NCBI RefSeq assembly: GCF_900162615.1
Contig: NZ_FUFN01000010.1
Coordinates: 254,149-318,148, forward strand
From: Virgibacillus proomii
Lineage (GTDB): Bacteria > Bacillota > Bacilli > Bacillales > Amphibacillaceae
DNA length: 64,000 bases
Direction of reading: 5' to 3'
The notes under the pieces are model-generated. The model saw only the letters and a program-made list of their open reading frames with translations, had not been told where the DNA came from and did no database searches. The position numbers were made by a program, and so were the translations under genes. This document shows, piece after piece, positions 1 to 8,360 of this stretch (within the stretch, counting starts at the first letter, position 1; every line of letters begins with the position of its first letter).

Positions 1-569
1 CAAGATTTGTTGTTACCCAGTCCTCTTTAGCAACAAGGTACTCTTCAAAGTCTTTATGTAGCCTACTGCCAACAACATATACATCTCCTGAACGAATAGA
101 TTTTTCAATTCCGTTAAGGCAGCCATTTCATAATAATGTCTATTTATGGTTCCTTCATCATCATAGACATGCTTCTGCCAACGTTTTGGAACAAAATCTA
201 ATGGAGCCTCATCTGGTACTTTTCTTTTTCCAGACTCGTTCATTTCTTTCAATGCTTCTAAAGCGCGTATTAATGGTTCTGATGCTTTTGTCGAACGAAA
301 CTCCAAAGATTTAAGAAGGGCAGGAGTATACTTTCTCAGATAAGTGAATCGATTTCCAAGCAAATCTAGATAATCATAATCCATCGGTCGAGCTAATTTT
401 TTCGCTTCTTCAACGGAGGTAATGATTTTATCCCATGGCATTACTTTTTCAATGAAAAGGTATAATAGATTTCTAATTCACGTTCAGTCATATTCATTGG
501 TATTTGCACAAATTCTGCTCTTTGATCTACTGTAAGTAATTCTTTTCCTCTTGAAGCTATTTCTACCAT
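1..569 (-). pseudogene. tnpA: Tn3-family transposase (TnpA), decayed and cut by the window edge
   Basis: Three pieces of one Tn3-type transposase can be read on the minus strand. Positions 569-441 encode the N-terminus (RGKELLTVDQRAEF, then a MTERELEIYYTFS stretch typical of the DUF4158 start), ending in TAA. Positions 441-106 resume with a mid-protein segment (KLARPMDYDYLDLLGNRF ... VPKRWQKHV), so roughly 270-300 residues are missing between them. Near 101-105 a T5 run shifts the frame; the next frame continues as SIRSGDVYVVGSRLHKDFEE to position 1. The active site lies outside the window. Inference: an internally deleted, frameshifted gene that cannot make an active transposase unless intact copies act in trans. 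Confidence 0.85.
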
Positions 570-620
570 CCTTTCATTAACAAAGGGGTTATTGTTATTG
601 CTTGCAAAATAAAAGAGAGA

Positions 621-1235
621 TTAAACTTCCGCAGCATCCTTTTCCACCTGTTTAACAAGCTTGTAGAACGTCGTTTTTTTAACATCTGCTTGTCGCATTG
701 CACTTGTTGCCGAAATATTACCTTTTTTCCATTCGTGATAAGCATCCATGAACGCATCTGTAATCCGTGCTTTGGGACGACCAAAAGTTTTGCCTTGCTT
801 CTTTGCTACCTCAATTCCCTCACGCTGGCGTTTTCGTATTCGCTCCCGTTCCTCTTGTGCCATCCAGGAGAGAATTTGCAAAACAAGGTCGGCTATGAAG
901 GTTCCCATACTGTCTTTATATTGCGTGGTATCAAGCAGTGGCATGTCCAAAACAACTATGTCAGCCTGAAGTTCCTTAGTAATGGCATTCCATTCCTGCA
1001 CGATTTCCACTTTATTCCGGCCAAATCGATCAAGAGAGTGAATATACAGCACATCCCCCGGACGAAGAATTCGTTTTAAAAGTTGATATTGTTCCCTTTG
1101 AAAATCCTTCCCACTCATCTTATCCATAAAAATGTCACGATCATTAATACCTTTTTCTCTCATTGCAATAATTTGGCGAGCTTCATTCTGGTCTTTGCTG
1201 CTTACCCGAATGTAACCATACTTCCGTTTTTCCAT
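621..1235 (-). CDS. tnpR: Tn3-type serine resolvase (TnpR)
   Basis: This is a small serine recombinase that would resolve Tn3 cointegrates at the res site just upstream. The N-terminal catalytic domain has YIRVSSKDQN, with the nucleophilic Ser in the RVS motif, followed by LDRFGRN and an EERERIRKRQREGI helix. The C-terminal helix-turn-helix covers about the last 40 residues (ATSAMRQADVKKTTFYKLV). An upstream in-frame GTG at 1250 would add five residues; the ATG at 1235 fits the usual resolvase N-terminus better. The gene appears intact while its transposase partner is decayed. It lies between tnpA and res, in the same direction as tnpA, as in many Gram-positive Tn3 elements. Confidence 0.88.
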   Translation of the reverse strand: MEKRKYGYIRVSSKDQNEARQIIAMREKGINDRDIFMDKMSGKDFQREQYQLLKRILRPGDVLYIHSLDRFGRNKVEIVQEWNAITKELQADIVVLDMPLLDTTQYKDSMGTFIADLVLQILSWMAQEERERIRKRQREGIEVAKKQGKTFGRPKARITDAFMDAYHEWKKGNISATSAMRQADVKKTTFYKLVKQVEKDAAEV

Positions 1236-1290
1236 ATTATAAACATTCACTCTTTCTGTTGGTTTTTCTTTCCATATTATACTATATTTT

Positions 1291-1413
1291 GTTCGTAAAA
1301 GTATATGTAAATCAACGAACGTCCGTAAATGATTTTACGATGTTTACGAATTGGTAATTTTAATATTTATTGAAGGTTATAAGCTGTTCGTAAATGTGTA
1401 CTTTTATAAACGA
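1291..1413. promoter_or_regulatory. res-like recombination site of the Tn3 element
   Basis: Three clustered inverted half-sites lie immediately upstream of tnpR. One spans 1291-1320 with GTTCGT...ACGAAC ends. The second spans about 1321-1350 with CGTAAA...TTTACG. The third spans about 1386-1413, with GTTCGTAAA facing ATAAACGAT around a central TGTAC. This arrangement of three resolvase dimer sites beside tnpR is the standard res layout. By analogy the distal, longest site at 1386-1413 would be the crossover site I. The assignment is inferred from sequence pattern and position. Confidence 0.6.
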
Positions 1414-1635
1414 TAGCAAACTCTTATTCCTAAACCTAATTGGGGTACAGACAGCAAAACGAAAATGAATGTTGGCGGTACCTCTTAATAATGCTTTATA
1501 ATTTTTAAAAAATATTAATTATTTTCAATAAAATGTTATTTAATAAAAAAGTTTGTTAAGATGTTATTAATACACAGGATTGTAAAGTACTGTACTTCAA
1601 ATGTCGTTTAGTGAAAAAATTGGGAGGGAATTTTG

Positions 1636-1744
1636 ATGAATAGGGAATAATTATTTAAAAGTGGTTCAAGAAAGGTTTAGAAGTGTTAAAGAACAAGGAG
1701 ATTTTAATCCTACGTTTGTTACAATTCGATTCAAACATCTTTGA
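1636..1744 (+). pseudogene. Short frameshifted ORF remnant
   Basis: A good SD (GGGAGGG, 1622-1628) precedes an ATG at 1636 that reads only MNRE before a stop. A one-frame shift opens a coding-looking stretch (NNYLKVVQERFRSVKEQGDF ...) ending at the TGA at 1742-1744. It is either a frameshifted tiny gene or a leader peptide with a downstream relic. I do not recognise a family. It lies within the otherwise gene-free interval 1236-1884, which also holds the res site. Confidence 0.3.
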
Positions 1745-1884
1745 ACGTACAAAGCTTAAGAGTACATCAACTGCATCAATAATTATTGGTTGGCATCTCC
1801 ACCTATGCACTTTAATTTCCTAATCTGACAAGTGGTATTAATCTTCGCGATATTCTCATTATAAAAAATTAAAAGGAGTATACG

Positions 1885-3114
1885 ATGACTGAACTAATTA
1901 AAAATAAATCATTTTTATTAATTGTATTTGGACAGGGAAGTTCAGGTTTAGGAAATACGTTTTCCGTATTTTTAATGTCCTGGTTACTATATGATTTAAC
2001 AGGTTCAATTTTTGCGATGGGGACTATTTGGTTTGTCTATGTTACTTCAATGATAATTTGTCATATTATTTCGGGACCTTTTCTTGATAGATATGATAAA
2101 AAGTATATCATGATATTCTCAGAATGGATGAAAGCGATAATTTTCATTCTTCCATTCATCACTTTAATAAATCAGAATTTGACAGCAGAAATACTGTATC
2201 TAGTTGTAATCTTACTGGGGCTGATAGAGCCGTTATTTAGACCAACATGTATGTCATATTTAACTTCAATAATTGAAAAAAATCACTTATTAAAGGCGAA
2301 TGCTACCCTAGAGTCTGTTTTACAAATTATGATAGTAGTGGGACCTTCCTTAGCAGGTTTTATGATAGGAATATTAAAACCAGAAATAGTAATTTTAACA
2401 TTGATAATGATCTTTACCTTTTCTGGATTTATATTGCTGCTGATACCAAAAGAAAAAAGACATAGGGTACATGAAGAAAAACGGAAAACAAGTTGGTTAA
2501 GTGAATTTACAGAAGGACTAAACTTCTTTAAACAAAATAGATTATTTTTATGGATTGCAGGATTAATATTTTTTGTGAATTTTGGATCGGGAGCAACACA
2601 ACCAATGTTATTACCTTTTGTACTTGAAGAGTTGAATGGGAATTCATTTCAATATGGGTTTATTAGTTCGGGTATAGCATTTGGTATGTTACTAGGATCA
2701 TTATTAGTATCCTCCTTTAGAAAAATTGGAAGTTTAAAACTTATTATGTTAGGAGCACTTACACTCTCGGGATTGAATTTAATGCTGATGGGAAGTGTGT
2801 CAAATTTCTATTTAGCTTTTATTTACATTTTATTATATGGGTTGTTTATTGTTATTTTTAACATTAATAACACGACTTTATATCAACAAAGAGTACCTGA
2901 AAAGATAAGAGGGCGGGTATTTCTAGTAAGAGGATTACTAGCTCGAATTGGTATTCCTATTGGTGCGTTAGTTGGTGCTTCTATAGTTGAGTTAATTGGG
3001 TTTAGATATTTATTCTTTCTGTTAGGAGTGATAACTATAGTTCCTTGTATTATCGCATGGAATTTACCATCATTTAATCAGTTAAATACTTATAAAGAAG
3101 AGGATGTTGGATAA
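1885..3114 (+). CDS. MFS efflux transporter next to the biosynthetic operon
   Basis: This 409-residue protein has about 12 hydrophobic segments and belongs to the major facilitator superfamily, most like the EntS/MefA-type drug and metabolite exporters (MFS_3). The loop between helices 2 and 3 carries the family motif as SGPFLDRYDKK (about residues 64-73). A charged central loop (KEKRHRVHEEKRKTS, about 190-205) separates the two six-helix halves. The SD AAAGGAG sits well before the ATG. It precedes a biosynthetic operon read in the same direction, so it likely exports the product and provides self-resistance; that role is inferred from position. The 119-base gap to the next gene holds its own promoter candidate. 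Confidence 0.85.
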   Translation: MTELIKNKSFLLIVFGQGSSGLGNTFSVFLMSWLLYDLTGSIFAMGTIWFVYVTSMIICHIISGPFLDRYDKKYIMIFSEWMKAIIFILPFITLINQNLTAEILYLVVILLGLIEPLFRPTCMSYLTSIIEKNHLLKANATLESVLQIMIVVGPSLAGFMIGILKPEIVILTLIMIFTFSGFILLLIPKEKRHRVHEEKRKTSWLSEFTEGLNFFKQNRLFLWIAGLIFFVNFGSGATQPMLLPFVLEELNGNSFQYGFISSGIAFGMLLGSLLVSSFRKIGSLKLIMLGALTLSGLNLMLMGSVSNFYLAFIYILLYGLFIVIFNINNTTLYQQRVPEKIRGRVFLVRGLLARIGIPIGALVGASIVELIGFRYLFFLLGVITIVPCIIAWNLPSFNQLNTYKEEDVG

Positions 3115-3151
3115 TTCATCATTTATGTTATCTATTTAATAGTCGGAAATT

Positions 3152-3180
3152 TTTAAATTTATATATGATTTTGATATAAT
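3152..3180 (+). promoter_or_regulatory. Candidate sigma-A promoter of the biosynthetic operon
   Basis: A perfect TATAAT at 3175-3180 lies 53 bases before the ATG of the first operon gene. A weak -35 candidate (TTTAAA, 3152-3157) is 17 bases upstream of it. A strong SD (AGGAGGG) follows just before the ATG at 3234. Assigned by pattern only. Confidence 0.4.
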
Positions 3181-3233
3181 AGGTACAAAATCTATGTTTA
3201 GATAACCGATAATTTTTTAATAGGAGGGACTAT

Positions 3234-3971
3234 ATGAAACAAGTTGCATGGGATTCTGTGGGATTAAATTTTTGGAGGTTAGGAAGGGATACTGCAAAAC
3301 CATCAAGAGACACTTTAGATTGGTACATGGAAGACGTAACGAAGACTAGCAGCGTCTTAATTGTAGGAGGAACTACAGTGGATCTAATTAAGGCTATAGA
3401 AGGAACAGGGGCTCGTCTATCAGTTGTCGATTTCTCTTCTAGAATATGTGTCGAGTTACGCGACCATATTTCAACAGAAACAAAAGTCATTAATCAAGAT
3501 GTAGTAAATGACTTTAGCGGTTGGGGAGAGAGCTATGATCTCATTTGTTCCGATACATTAATTAATAGGTTTGATTCAAATGAAACAAAATGTTTTCAAG
3601 AGAACATGTATAGTATTTTAAATAATAATGGAAAAATGAAGTCCACTGTAAAGATAGGGATGTATCCGATGGATCAGGAAATGATTGAATATTCAAGGAA
3701 CAATAACATGTCTATTGATTTTTGGGATGAAGAAAATAATACCATTGATTACTCAAAAGCGAAACCAATTCTAGAAGGCGGTTTATTACCTCACGGGAAA
3801 ATTAATAAAGAAGACTTATTAGCTTGGTATGGAAACAGAGGGAAGGAAAAGCGTTTTAATGAAGATGATCTCCGCCTATTATTTAGTGATTGGTCATCTG
3901 TAAGTATTATTAAAGACTACAATGATAGAGTTAGAGTAGAAGCTGAAAAAAAATCTACACTAGGAGTGTGA
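3234..3971 (+). CDS. SAM-dependent methyltransferase-like protein, first gene of the operon
   Basis: The 245-residue protein has a Rossmann-type class I methyltransferase core. A modified motif I, VLIVGGTTVD, lies at about residues 42-51, and an acidic motif II strand, LSVVDFSSR, at about 66-74. The later YDLICSDTLINRF segment matches the motif IV/post-IV region. Motif I lacks the canonical GxGxG, so SAM binding may be altered or lost. The protein ends four bases before the next gene, indicating tight co-transcription. The substrate is unknown; O- or N-methylation of the pathway product is an inference. Confidence 0.65.
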   Translation: MKQVAWDSVGLNFWRLGRDTAKPSRDTLDWYMEDVTKTSSVLIVGGTTVDLIKAIEGTGARLSVVDFSSRICVELRDHISTETKVINQDVVNDFSGWGESYDLICSDTLINRFDSNETKCFQENMYSILNNNGKMKSTVKIGMYPMDQEMIEYSRNNNMSIDFWDEENNTIDYSKAKPILEGGLLPHGKINKEDLLAWYGNRGKEKRFNEDDLRLLFSDWSSVSIIKDYNDRVRVEAEKKSTLGV

Positions 3972-3975
3972 TTAA

Positions 3976-5388
3976 ATGAATAAATCTATCAAAGTATTAG
4001 ATTCAACGCTAAGAGAAGGTGAACAACAATCAGGGATACGATTTTCGGCCGAAGATAAGATTTATATTATGAAACTATTAGAAGAATTCGGTGTTGATAT
4101 TATTGAAGTTGGTCATCCAGGTATATCTTTAGAAGATGAAAATATATGTAGAGAGGTAGTTTCGAATTCACGTAAAGCTGAAATATTAATGCACTCAAGA
4201 GCTAATCTAGATGAAGTACGAGCAGCAAAGAGAACGGGAGCTCATTGGGTAGGTATCTGGGCTTCGTTTAATAACATTTCACTAGAAAATAAATTTGGAG
4301 GGAAAGACATATCATGTGTCTTTATGAAAGCAAAACAAGCAATTGAAGAAGCAAAAAGACTTAATCTAAAAGTTAGGTTTACAATTGAGGATGCGTCCAG
4401 AACGAATCTTCCAATTATTGACGATATAGTAAAGGTAGCACTTGATGCTGGTGCAGATTGTATAAGTATCGCAGATACAGTAGGGGTGTTTAATAATCAA
4501 ACTTGCAGAGAATTTGTTACTTATTTAAGAAAAAAATATAGTTGTATTTTTGAGGTGCATTTACATAATGATTTAGGCCTCTCTTTATCAAATGCCCTAG
4601 CAGCAATTGATTGTGGGGTGGATATAGTTGATACATCAGTTATGGGAATTGGTGAAAGAGCAGGCATTGTAGATTTAATTCAATTAGCCACAGCTTTAAC
4701 TAAATTTGGATATCAAAAAAACTTTAAACTTGAGTTAGTTGAAAAATTAGCCAGGTCAGTTTCACTGTCCACAGGATATAAACCTGATGATACTAGACCT
4801 ATTATAGGAAAAAACGCATTCACACATACCTCAGTTTACCATGTGAAAGCAGTTCAAAGTAATCCGGAGACATATGAACCATTTGACCCTAAACTTGTAG
4901 GTCGAGAAAGGATTCTTAAAGACCGAAGACCAACTATGCCAGTCGGAAAACTGCCTTTTAAACCTTCAATAAAGAAACCATTTATAAAGGGGGCATCAGA
5001 ATTAAAGTATCACACCGATGGACCTGGGACACGTTGGGTTCATTTAGATTCAAGGGTCGATAACAAAGCTTCTTTTTATGTTATTCAGAGGTTTTTTGAT
5101 GAAGTAAAGCAAAATCCTGAAAAACATGTTGATAAACATACTCATCATTGTGATAGTGCTTTTTTATTCTGGGGAGCGAACTCCGATGGGACAGGTCTAA
5201 CATGTTGTGTACAAATGAATGGGGAAGAACATATTGCCCATAGTCCCGCAACTGTCTTTATTCCTGCATTTATAGAGCATTCTTACCACTATGTTTCTGG
5301 AAAAGGTTCGTTTACAAATATTGTCTTATCGCCTGACTATAATCACAGCTTACTCGAATCCAATCGTAGTCTAGTATTTTCAAATTAG
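3976..5388 (+). CDS. Homocitrate/isopropylmalate synthase-like enzyme fused to a C-terminal cupin
   Basis: Residues 1 to about 300 form an HMGL-type TIM barrel. LDSTLREGEQQSG at about 8-20 carries the catalytic Arg/Glu, HLHNDLG at about 196-202 the metal His pair, and GIGERAG follows. Enzymes of this family condense acyl-CoA with a 2-oxo acid to give an alpha-hydroxy di- or tricarboxylate. The usual LeuA regulatory domain is absent. Instead about 130 residues form a cupin-like domain with HTHHCDSAFLF and FIPAFIEHSYHY, a plausible metal site. This is the only C-C bond-forming enzyme in the operon and so probably builds the core acid. The substrate pair cannot be fixed from sequence. Confidence 0.8.
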   Translation: MNKSIKVLDSTLREGEQQSGIRFSAEDKIYIMKLLEEFGVDIIEVGHPGISLEDENICREVVSNSRKAEILMHSRANLDEVRAAKRTGAHWVGIWASFNNISLENKFGGKDISCVFMKAKQAIEEAKRLNLKVRFTIEDASRTNLPIIDDIVKVALDAGADCISIADTVGVFNNQTCREFVTYLRKKYSCIFEVHLHNDLGLSLSNALAAIDCGVDIVDTSVMGIGERAGIVDLIQLATALTKFGYQKNFKLELVEKLARSVSLSTGYKPDDTRPIIGKNAFTHTSVYHVKAVQSNPETYEPFDPKLVGRERILKDRRPTMPVGKLPFKPSIKKPFIKGASELKYHTDGPGTRWVHLDSRVDNKASFYVIQRFFDEVKQNPEKHVDKHTHHCDSAFLFWGANSDGTGLTCCVQMNGEEHIAHSPATVFIPAFIEHSYHYVSGKGSFTNIVLSPDYNHSLLESNRSLVFSN

Positions 5389-5411
5389 ACTAATCTAAAG
5401 GGGATAGAAAA

Positions 5412-6629
5412 GTGAAAAATCTTTTAGTAATAAAATCTGGTTATCCATTACCGCTTAGAATGCCTGCGTATAGAGAATTTTATAGGCTAGGTTGGAGAAT
5501 CGTGGTTGTGGATAAATTGCAAAATCAATCTTTACGCTTTGCTGATCATGTTATCATTCACGATCTTGAGAACTTAAGTGATTTGTATAATATTATTATT
5601 AATAAAGTAGGTAAACCAGATGGAATTCTAACTTTTAATGATTCTGCTTTGGTCCAAACGGCTGAGCTTGCAGAGTTATTGGACCTCAGATTTTTAAATA
5701 AAGAAATAGCTAAAATTGCCACAAATAAACTTTTGCAAAAGCAGTGTTTTGACTTAAAGGGACTTCCAAATCCTCGTTGGGCTGAAATAACCTCACCAAA
5801 CGAAGCGATACAATCTCTGAATAATTGGGGATGTATGATACTCAAGCCAGTTGATCGCTCAGCAAGTGCAGGGGTGAGTAAAATAGAGAATGTGAAAGAT
5901 ATAAACAAAGCTTTTCAAAATGCAATAAAAGAGTCAATTATTGGAAAGGTATTAATTGAAGAGTACATTGATGGCCCTGAATTAAGTGTAGAAACTATAT
6001 TCTTTAATGGTGAGCATAAAGTGATCAGTATTACAGACAAAATTACTTCCGATGGAAACACATTCGTTGAATTAGGACACAGTACCCCTTCTAGACATTC
6101 AAAAGAACTTTTAGAAATAGTAAAGGATCTTGCTATTAAAGCATGTGCTGCTCTGGACATTAATTATGGTGCCTGTCATACAGAAATAAAACTATCAAAG
6201 AAAGGACCAATAATTATAGAAGTAAATCCTAGACTAGCCGGTGATTGTATAGTCGACTTAGTTGACTTGTCGTTAGGCATAAATCTATACAAATTTTGCG
6301 GGAAATTAGCTATAGGTGAAAGTATAAGTTTTGATGAAATAACACCTAGGCACAACAGGGGTGCGGCAATAAAGTTCCAACCTAGTAAAAAGAATGGGAT
6401 TTTAATTGGAGCAGAAACCTCAATTGTTAACTATCCTAAATGGCTAGAGGAGTTAAGTGTAATTCAGGAATTAAATGTTTCTATGCCTGATATTGATTCA
6501 AATGCAGGACGGATTGCTTATGCAATAACCACCGGAAGAAATGGACAAGAGGCTCTAACAAATGCCGAAACTGCTTTGTCAAGCATATCCTTTTCTTATA
6601 AGGAGGAGCGAAAATGTGTGGAATCGTAG
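5412..6629 (+). CDS. ATP-grasp carboxylate-amine ligase (first copy)
   Basis: The 405-residue protein has an ATP-grasp fold as in dipeptide ligases such as BacD and DdaF. It has a preATP-grasp N-terminus, an ATP-binding Lys in ILKPVDRSASAGV (about residues 141-153), EEYIDGPELSVE (about 183-194) and the Mg2+ site EVNPRLAGD (about 273-281). Family members activate a carboxylate as an acyl-phosphate and join it to an amine. The start is GTG at 5412 behind an AAAGGGG SD. Its end overlaps the next gene by 16 bases, suggesting translational coupling. It is clearly paralogous to the second ATP-grasp gene of the operon (shared RxASAGV motif). Confidence 0.85.
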   Translation: MKNLLVIKSGYPLPLRMPAYREFYRLGWRIVVVDKLQNQSLRFADHVIIHDLENLSDLYNIIINKVGKPDGILTFNDSALVQTAELAELLDLRFLNKEIAKIATNKLLQKQCFDLKGLPNPRWAEITSPNEAIQSLNNWGCMILKPVDRSASAGVSKIENVKDINKAFQNAIKESIIGKVLIEEYIDGPELSVETIFFNGEHKVISITDKITSDGNTFVELGHSTPSRHSKELLEIVKDLAIKACAALDINYGACHTEIKLSKKGPIIIEVNPRLAGDCIVDLVDLSLGINLYKFCGKLAIGESISFDEITPRHNRGAAIKFQPSKKNGILIGAETSIVNYPKWLEELSVIQELNVSMPDIDSNAGRIAYAITTGRNGQEALTNAETALSSISFSYKEERKCVES

Positions 6630-8341
6630 GGATATTCTCTCGAGAAAAGGAAAGTGTGAATGATATTTTCACAATGGTTAAAGGAATGGAAGAAAGAGGG
6701 CCTGATGGGTTAGGTTTATTGCAGACTAGGAATTATGCAATAGGAGGTACAAGGCTCTCAATTACTGGACCACAAATGGTACCAGTACCTCTAATCGATA
6801 ATTTAAGTAGTTGGGGAATAGTATATAACGGAGAAATTTATAACGTTAAAAAAGATTCAAATAGAACCGATACCGAAAGTTTATTGGAATGCTTGCAACA
6901 TAATCCTTTGAGTAATCACTTTGATGGTATGTTTGCTTATTGTTTTTTTAATTTGAATAACGGATTTGCATATTTAAACCGTGATTCATTTGGTATAAAA
7001 CCCCTTTATTATCTAAGTAATGCTAAAGAATTAAGATTTAGTTCAAAAATTTTTGGACTCAAGGACCCTAAAGATATAAATATATCTTCTCAACTGCTTT
7101 TTGAATATCTCTCTTTGGGTAGGAGTTTAGATAGTAATACAATATTCAATGATATTTATTCGTTCCCAACGGACAAAGTACTTAAATTAAAGCAAGAGAA
7201 TGAGTATATTAACTACAGTTTTATTGAAAAAACAAAAAAAGAAGAAATTAATAATAATGATAATTCATTAATAGATTCTTTAAGAGAATCTGTAATAGAA
7301 TGTGCGGATACTGAAAAACCATTAGGTCTATTTCTAAGTGGTGGAATTGATTCAACAGCTATTGCATACTTTTTAGCAGAGAATGGAGTCAAGAATATAA
7401 AAACATTCAGTCTCTTGTTAGGAGAAGATGGAATCACGACCTTAAATGAATTAAACTTGCCAGGTGAATCTTGGAAAACTTGGACACACTTCACCATTAG
7501 TCCGAATAACGAAAATATTAATAGAGCCTTTACTAAGGTACTGAATATTACGTCAGAGCCTTGCTTCCCAATGAGTAGTGTTTACACGTATCTATTGTCT
7601 GAAATGGCTGCTAAAGAAAATATAAAAGTTGTTTTATCAGGGGAAGGCGCTGATGAACTATTCTTTGGTTACCAAAGTTACCTGGACTTTATAAAGAAGC
7701 AAGACAGTAATTTTGTTAACTTTTATTTAGAAAAATCATCTTCTAAATTAGTGGAAAGTATGATCGATGGTGGCAATTATACAAAAAAAATAACCACTGT
7801 AAAACTAAATAGTTTTGCAGAAAAAGAAACTGGGGTGGTAAGCCAATTGTTAGCTGCTGAAAAAATAGTTAGCTTAAGACCATTATTAGATAGGATAGAC
7901 AGTACTAGCATGTATCACTCTATTGAAATTAGAGTACCTTTTTTACATCGAGATATCCCCTCAATCGCGAAGGAAATGCTGAATACTTTGGATAAGGAAA
8001 ATATAAAAGATACTAAACCCTTATTACGAAAGGAGCTAAAGCCTATTTTGAGCCAAAAATCAGTAAGTACTCCCAAAAGACCTCTAAGATTAAATCTAAA
8101 AAATTATTTCCATCAGAATAAGCTTGAAGAATTGTTTGAAAATTTAAATGATAGGGAAGTAAATTCTTTTTTACCATTAAAAGAAAGAGAATTAGAGAAT
8201 TTCATTGAAAATTTAAGACATAATCCTACGGAAGAAACGTTGCTCATTGCTATAAGGTTATATCAAATTTGTTACTTTATAAGGCGTACAGGAGTTCCTG
8301 AGGATAATAAAGTATTAGATAAAGGGACTGCTGTAATTTAA
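6614..8341 (+). CDS. Asparagine synthetase-like glutamine amidotransferase
   Basis: The 575-residue protein starts MCGIVGIF, so Cys2 is the N-terminal Ntn glutaminase nucleophile. RGPDG (about residue 33) and YNGEIYN (about 71-77) complete a full glutaminase site. The synthetase half has the PP-loop LSGGIDS (about 239-245) and SGEGADELFFGY (about 345-356), so both half-reactions should work. Housekeeping AsnB proteins are usually a little longer (about 610-640). In this operon it more likely amidates a pathway carboxylate using glutamine. A beta-lactam-synthetase role is less likely, because those proteins lack the Cys2 glutaminase. SD GGAGG lies within the end of the preceding gene. Confidence 0.85.
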   Translation: MCGIVGIFSREKESVNDIFTMVKGMEERGPDGLGLLQTRNYAIGGTRLSITGPQMVPVPLIDNLSSWGIVYNGEIYNVKKDSNRTDTESLLECLQHNPLSNHFDGMFAYCFFNLNNGFAYLNRDSFGIKPLYYLSNAKELRFSSKIFGLKDPKDINISSQLLFEYLSLGRSLDSNTIFNDIYSFPTDKVLKLKQENEYINYSFIEKTKKEEINNNDNSLIDSLRESVIECADTEKPLGLFLSGGIDSTAIAYFLAENGVKNIKTFSLLLGEDGITTLNELNLPGESWKTWTHFTISPNNENINRAFTKVLNITSEPCFPMSSVYTYLLSEMAAKENIKVVLSGEGADELFFGYQSYLDFIKKQDSNFVNFYLEKSSSKLVESMIDGGNYTKKITTVKLNSFAEKETGVVSQLLAAEKIVSLRPLLDRIDSTSMYHSIEIRVPFLHRDIPSIAKEMLNTLDKENIKDTKPLLRKELKPILSQKSVSTPKRPLRLNLKNYFHQNKLEELFENLNDREVNSFLPLKERELENFIENLRHNPTEETLLIAIRLYQICYFIRRTGVPEDNKVLDKGTAVI

Positions 8342-8360
8342 AATATAGGAGTTGAAAAAT

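Noticed and set aside
1442..1484. Possible Tn3 terminal repeat just beyond res, reading GGGGTACAGACAGC to the right or GGTACCGCCAACATT to the left
   Set aside because: Either reading resembles the start of Tn3-family repeats, but neither ends in TAAG after 38 bases. It could be a relic end separating tnpR from the operon; kept out of the feature list because the evidence is ambiguous. If real, it would weaken the cargo model.
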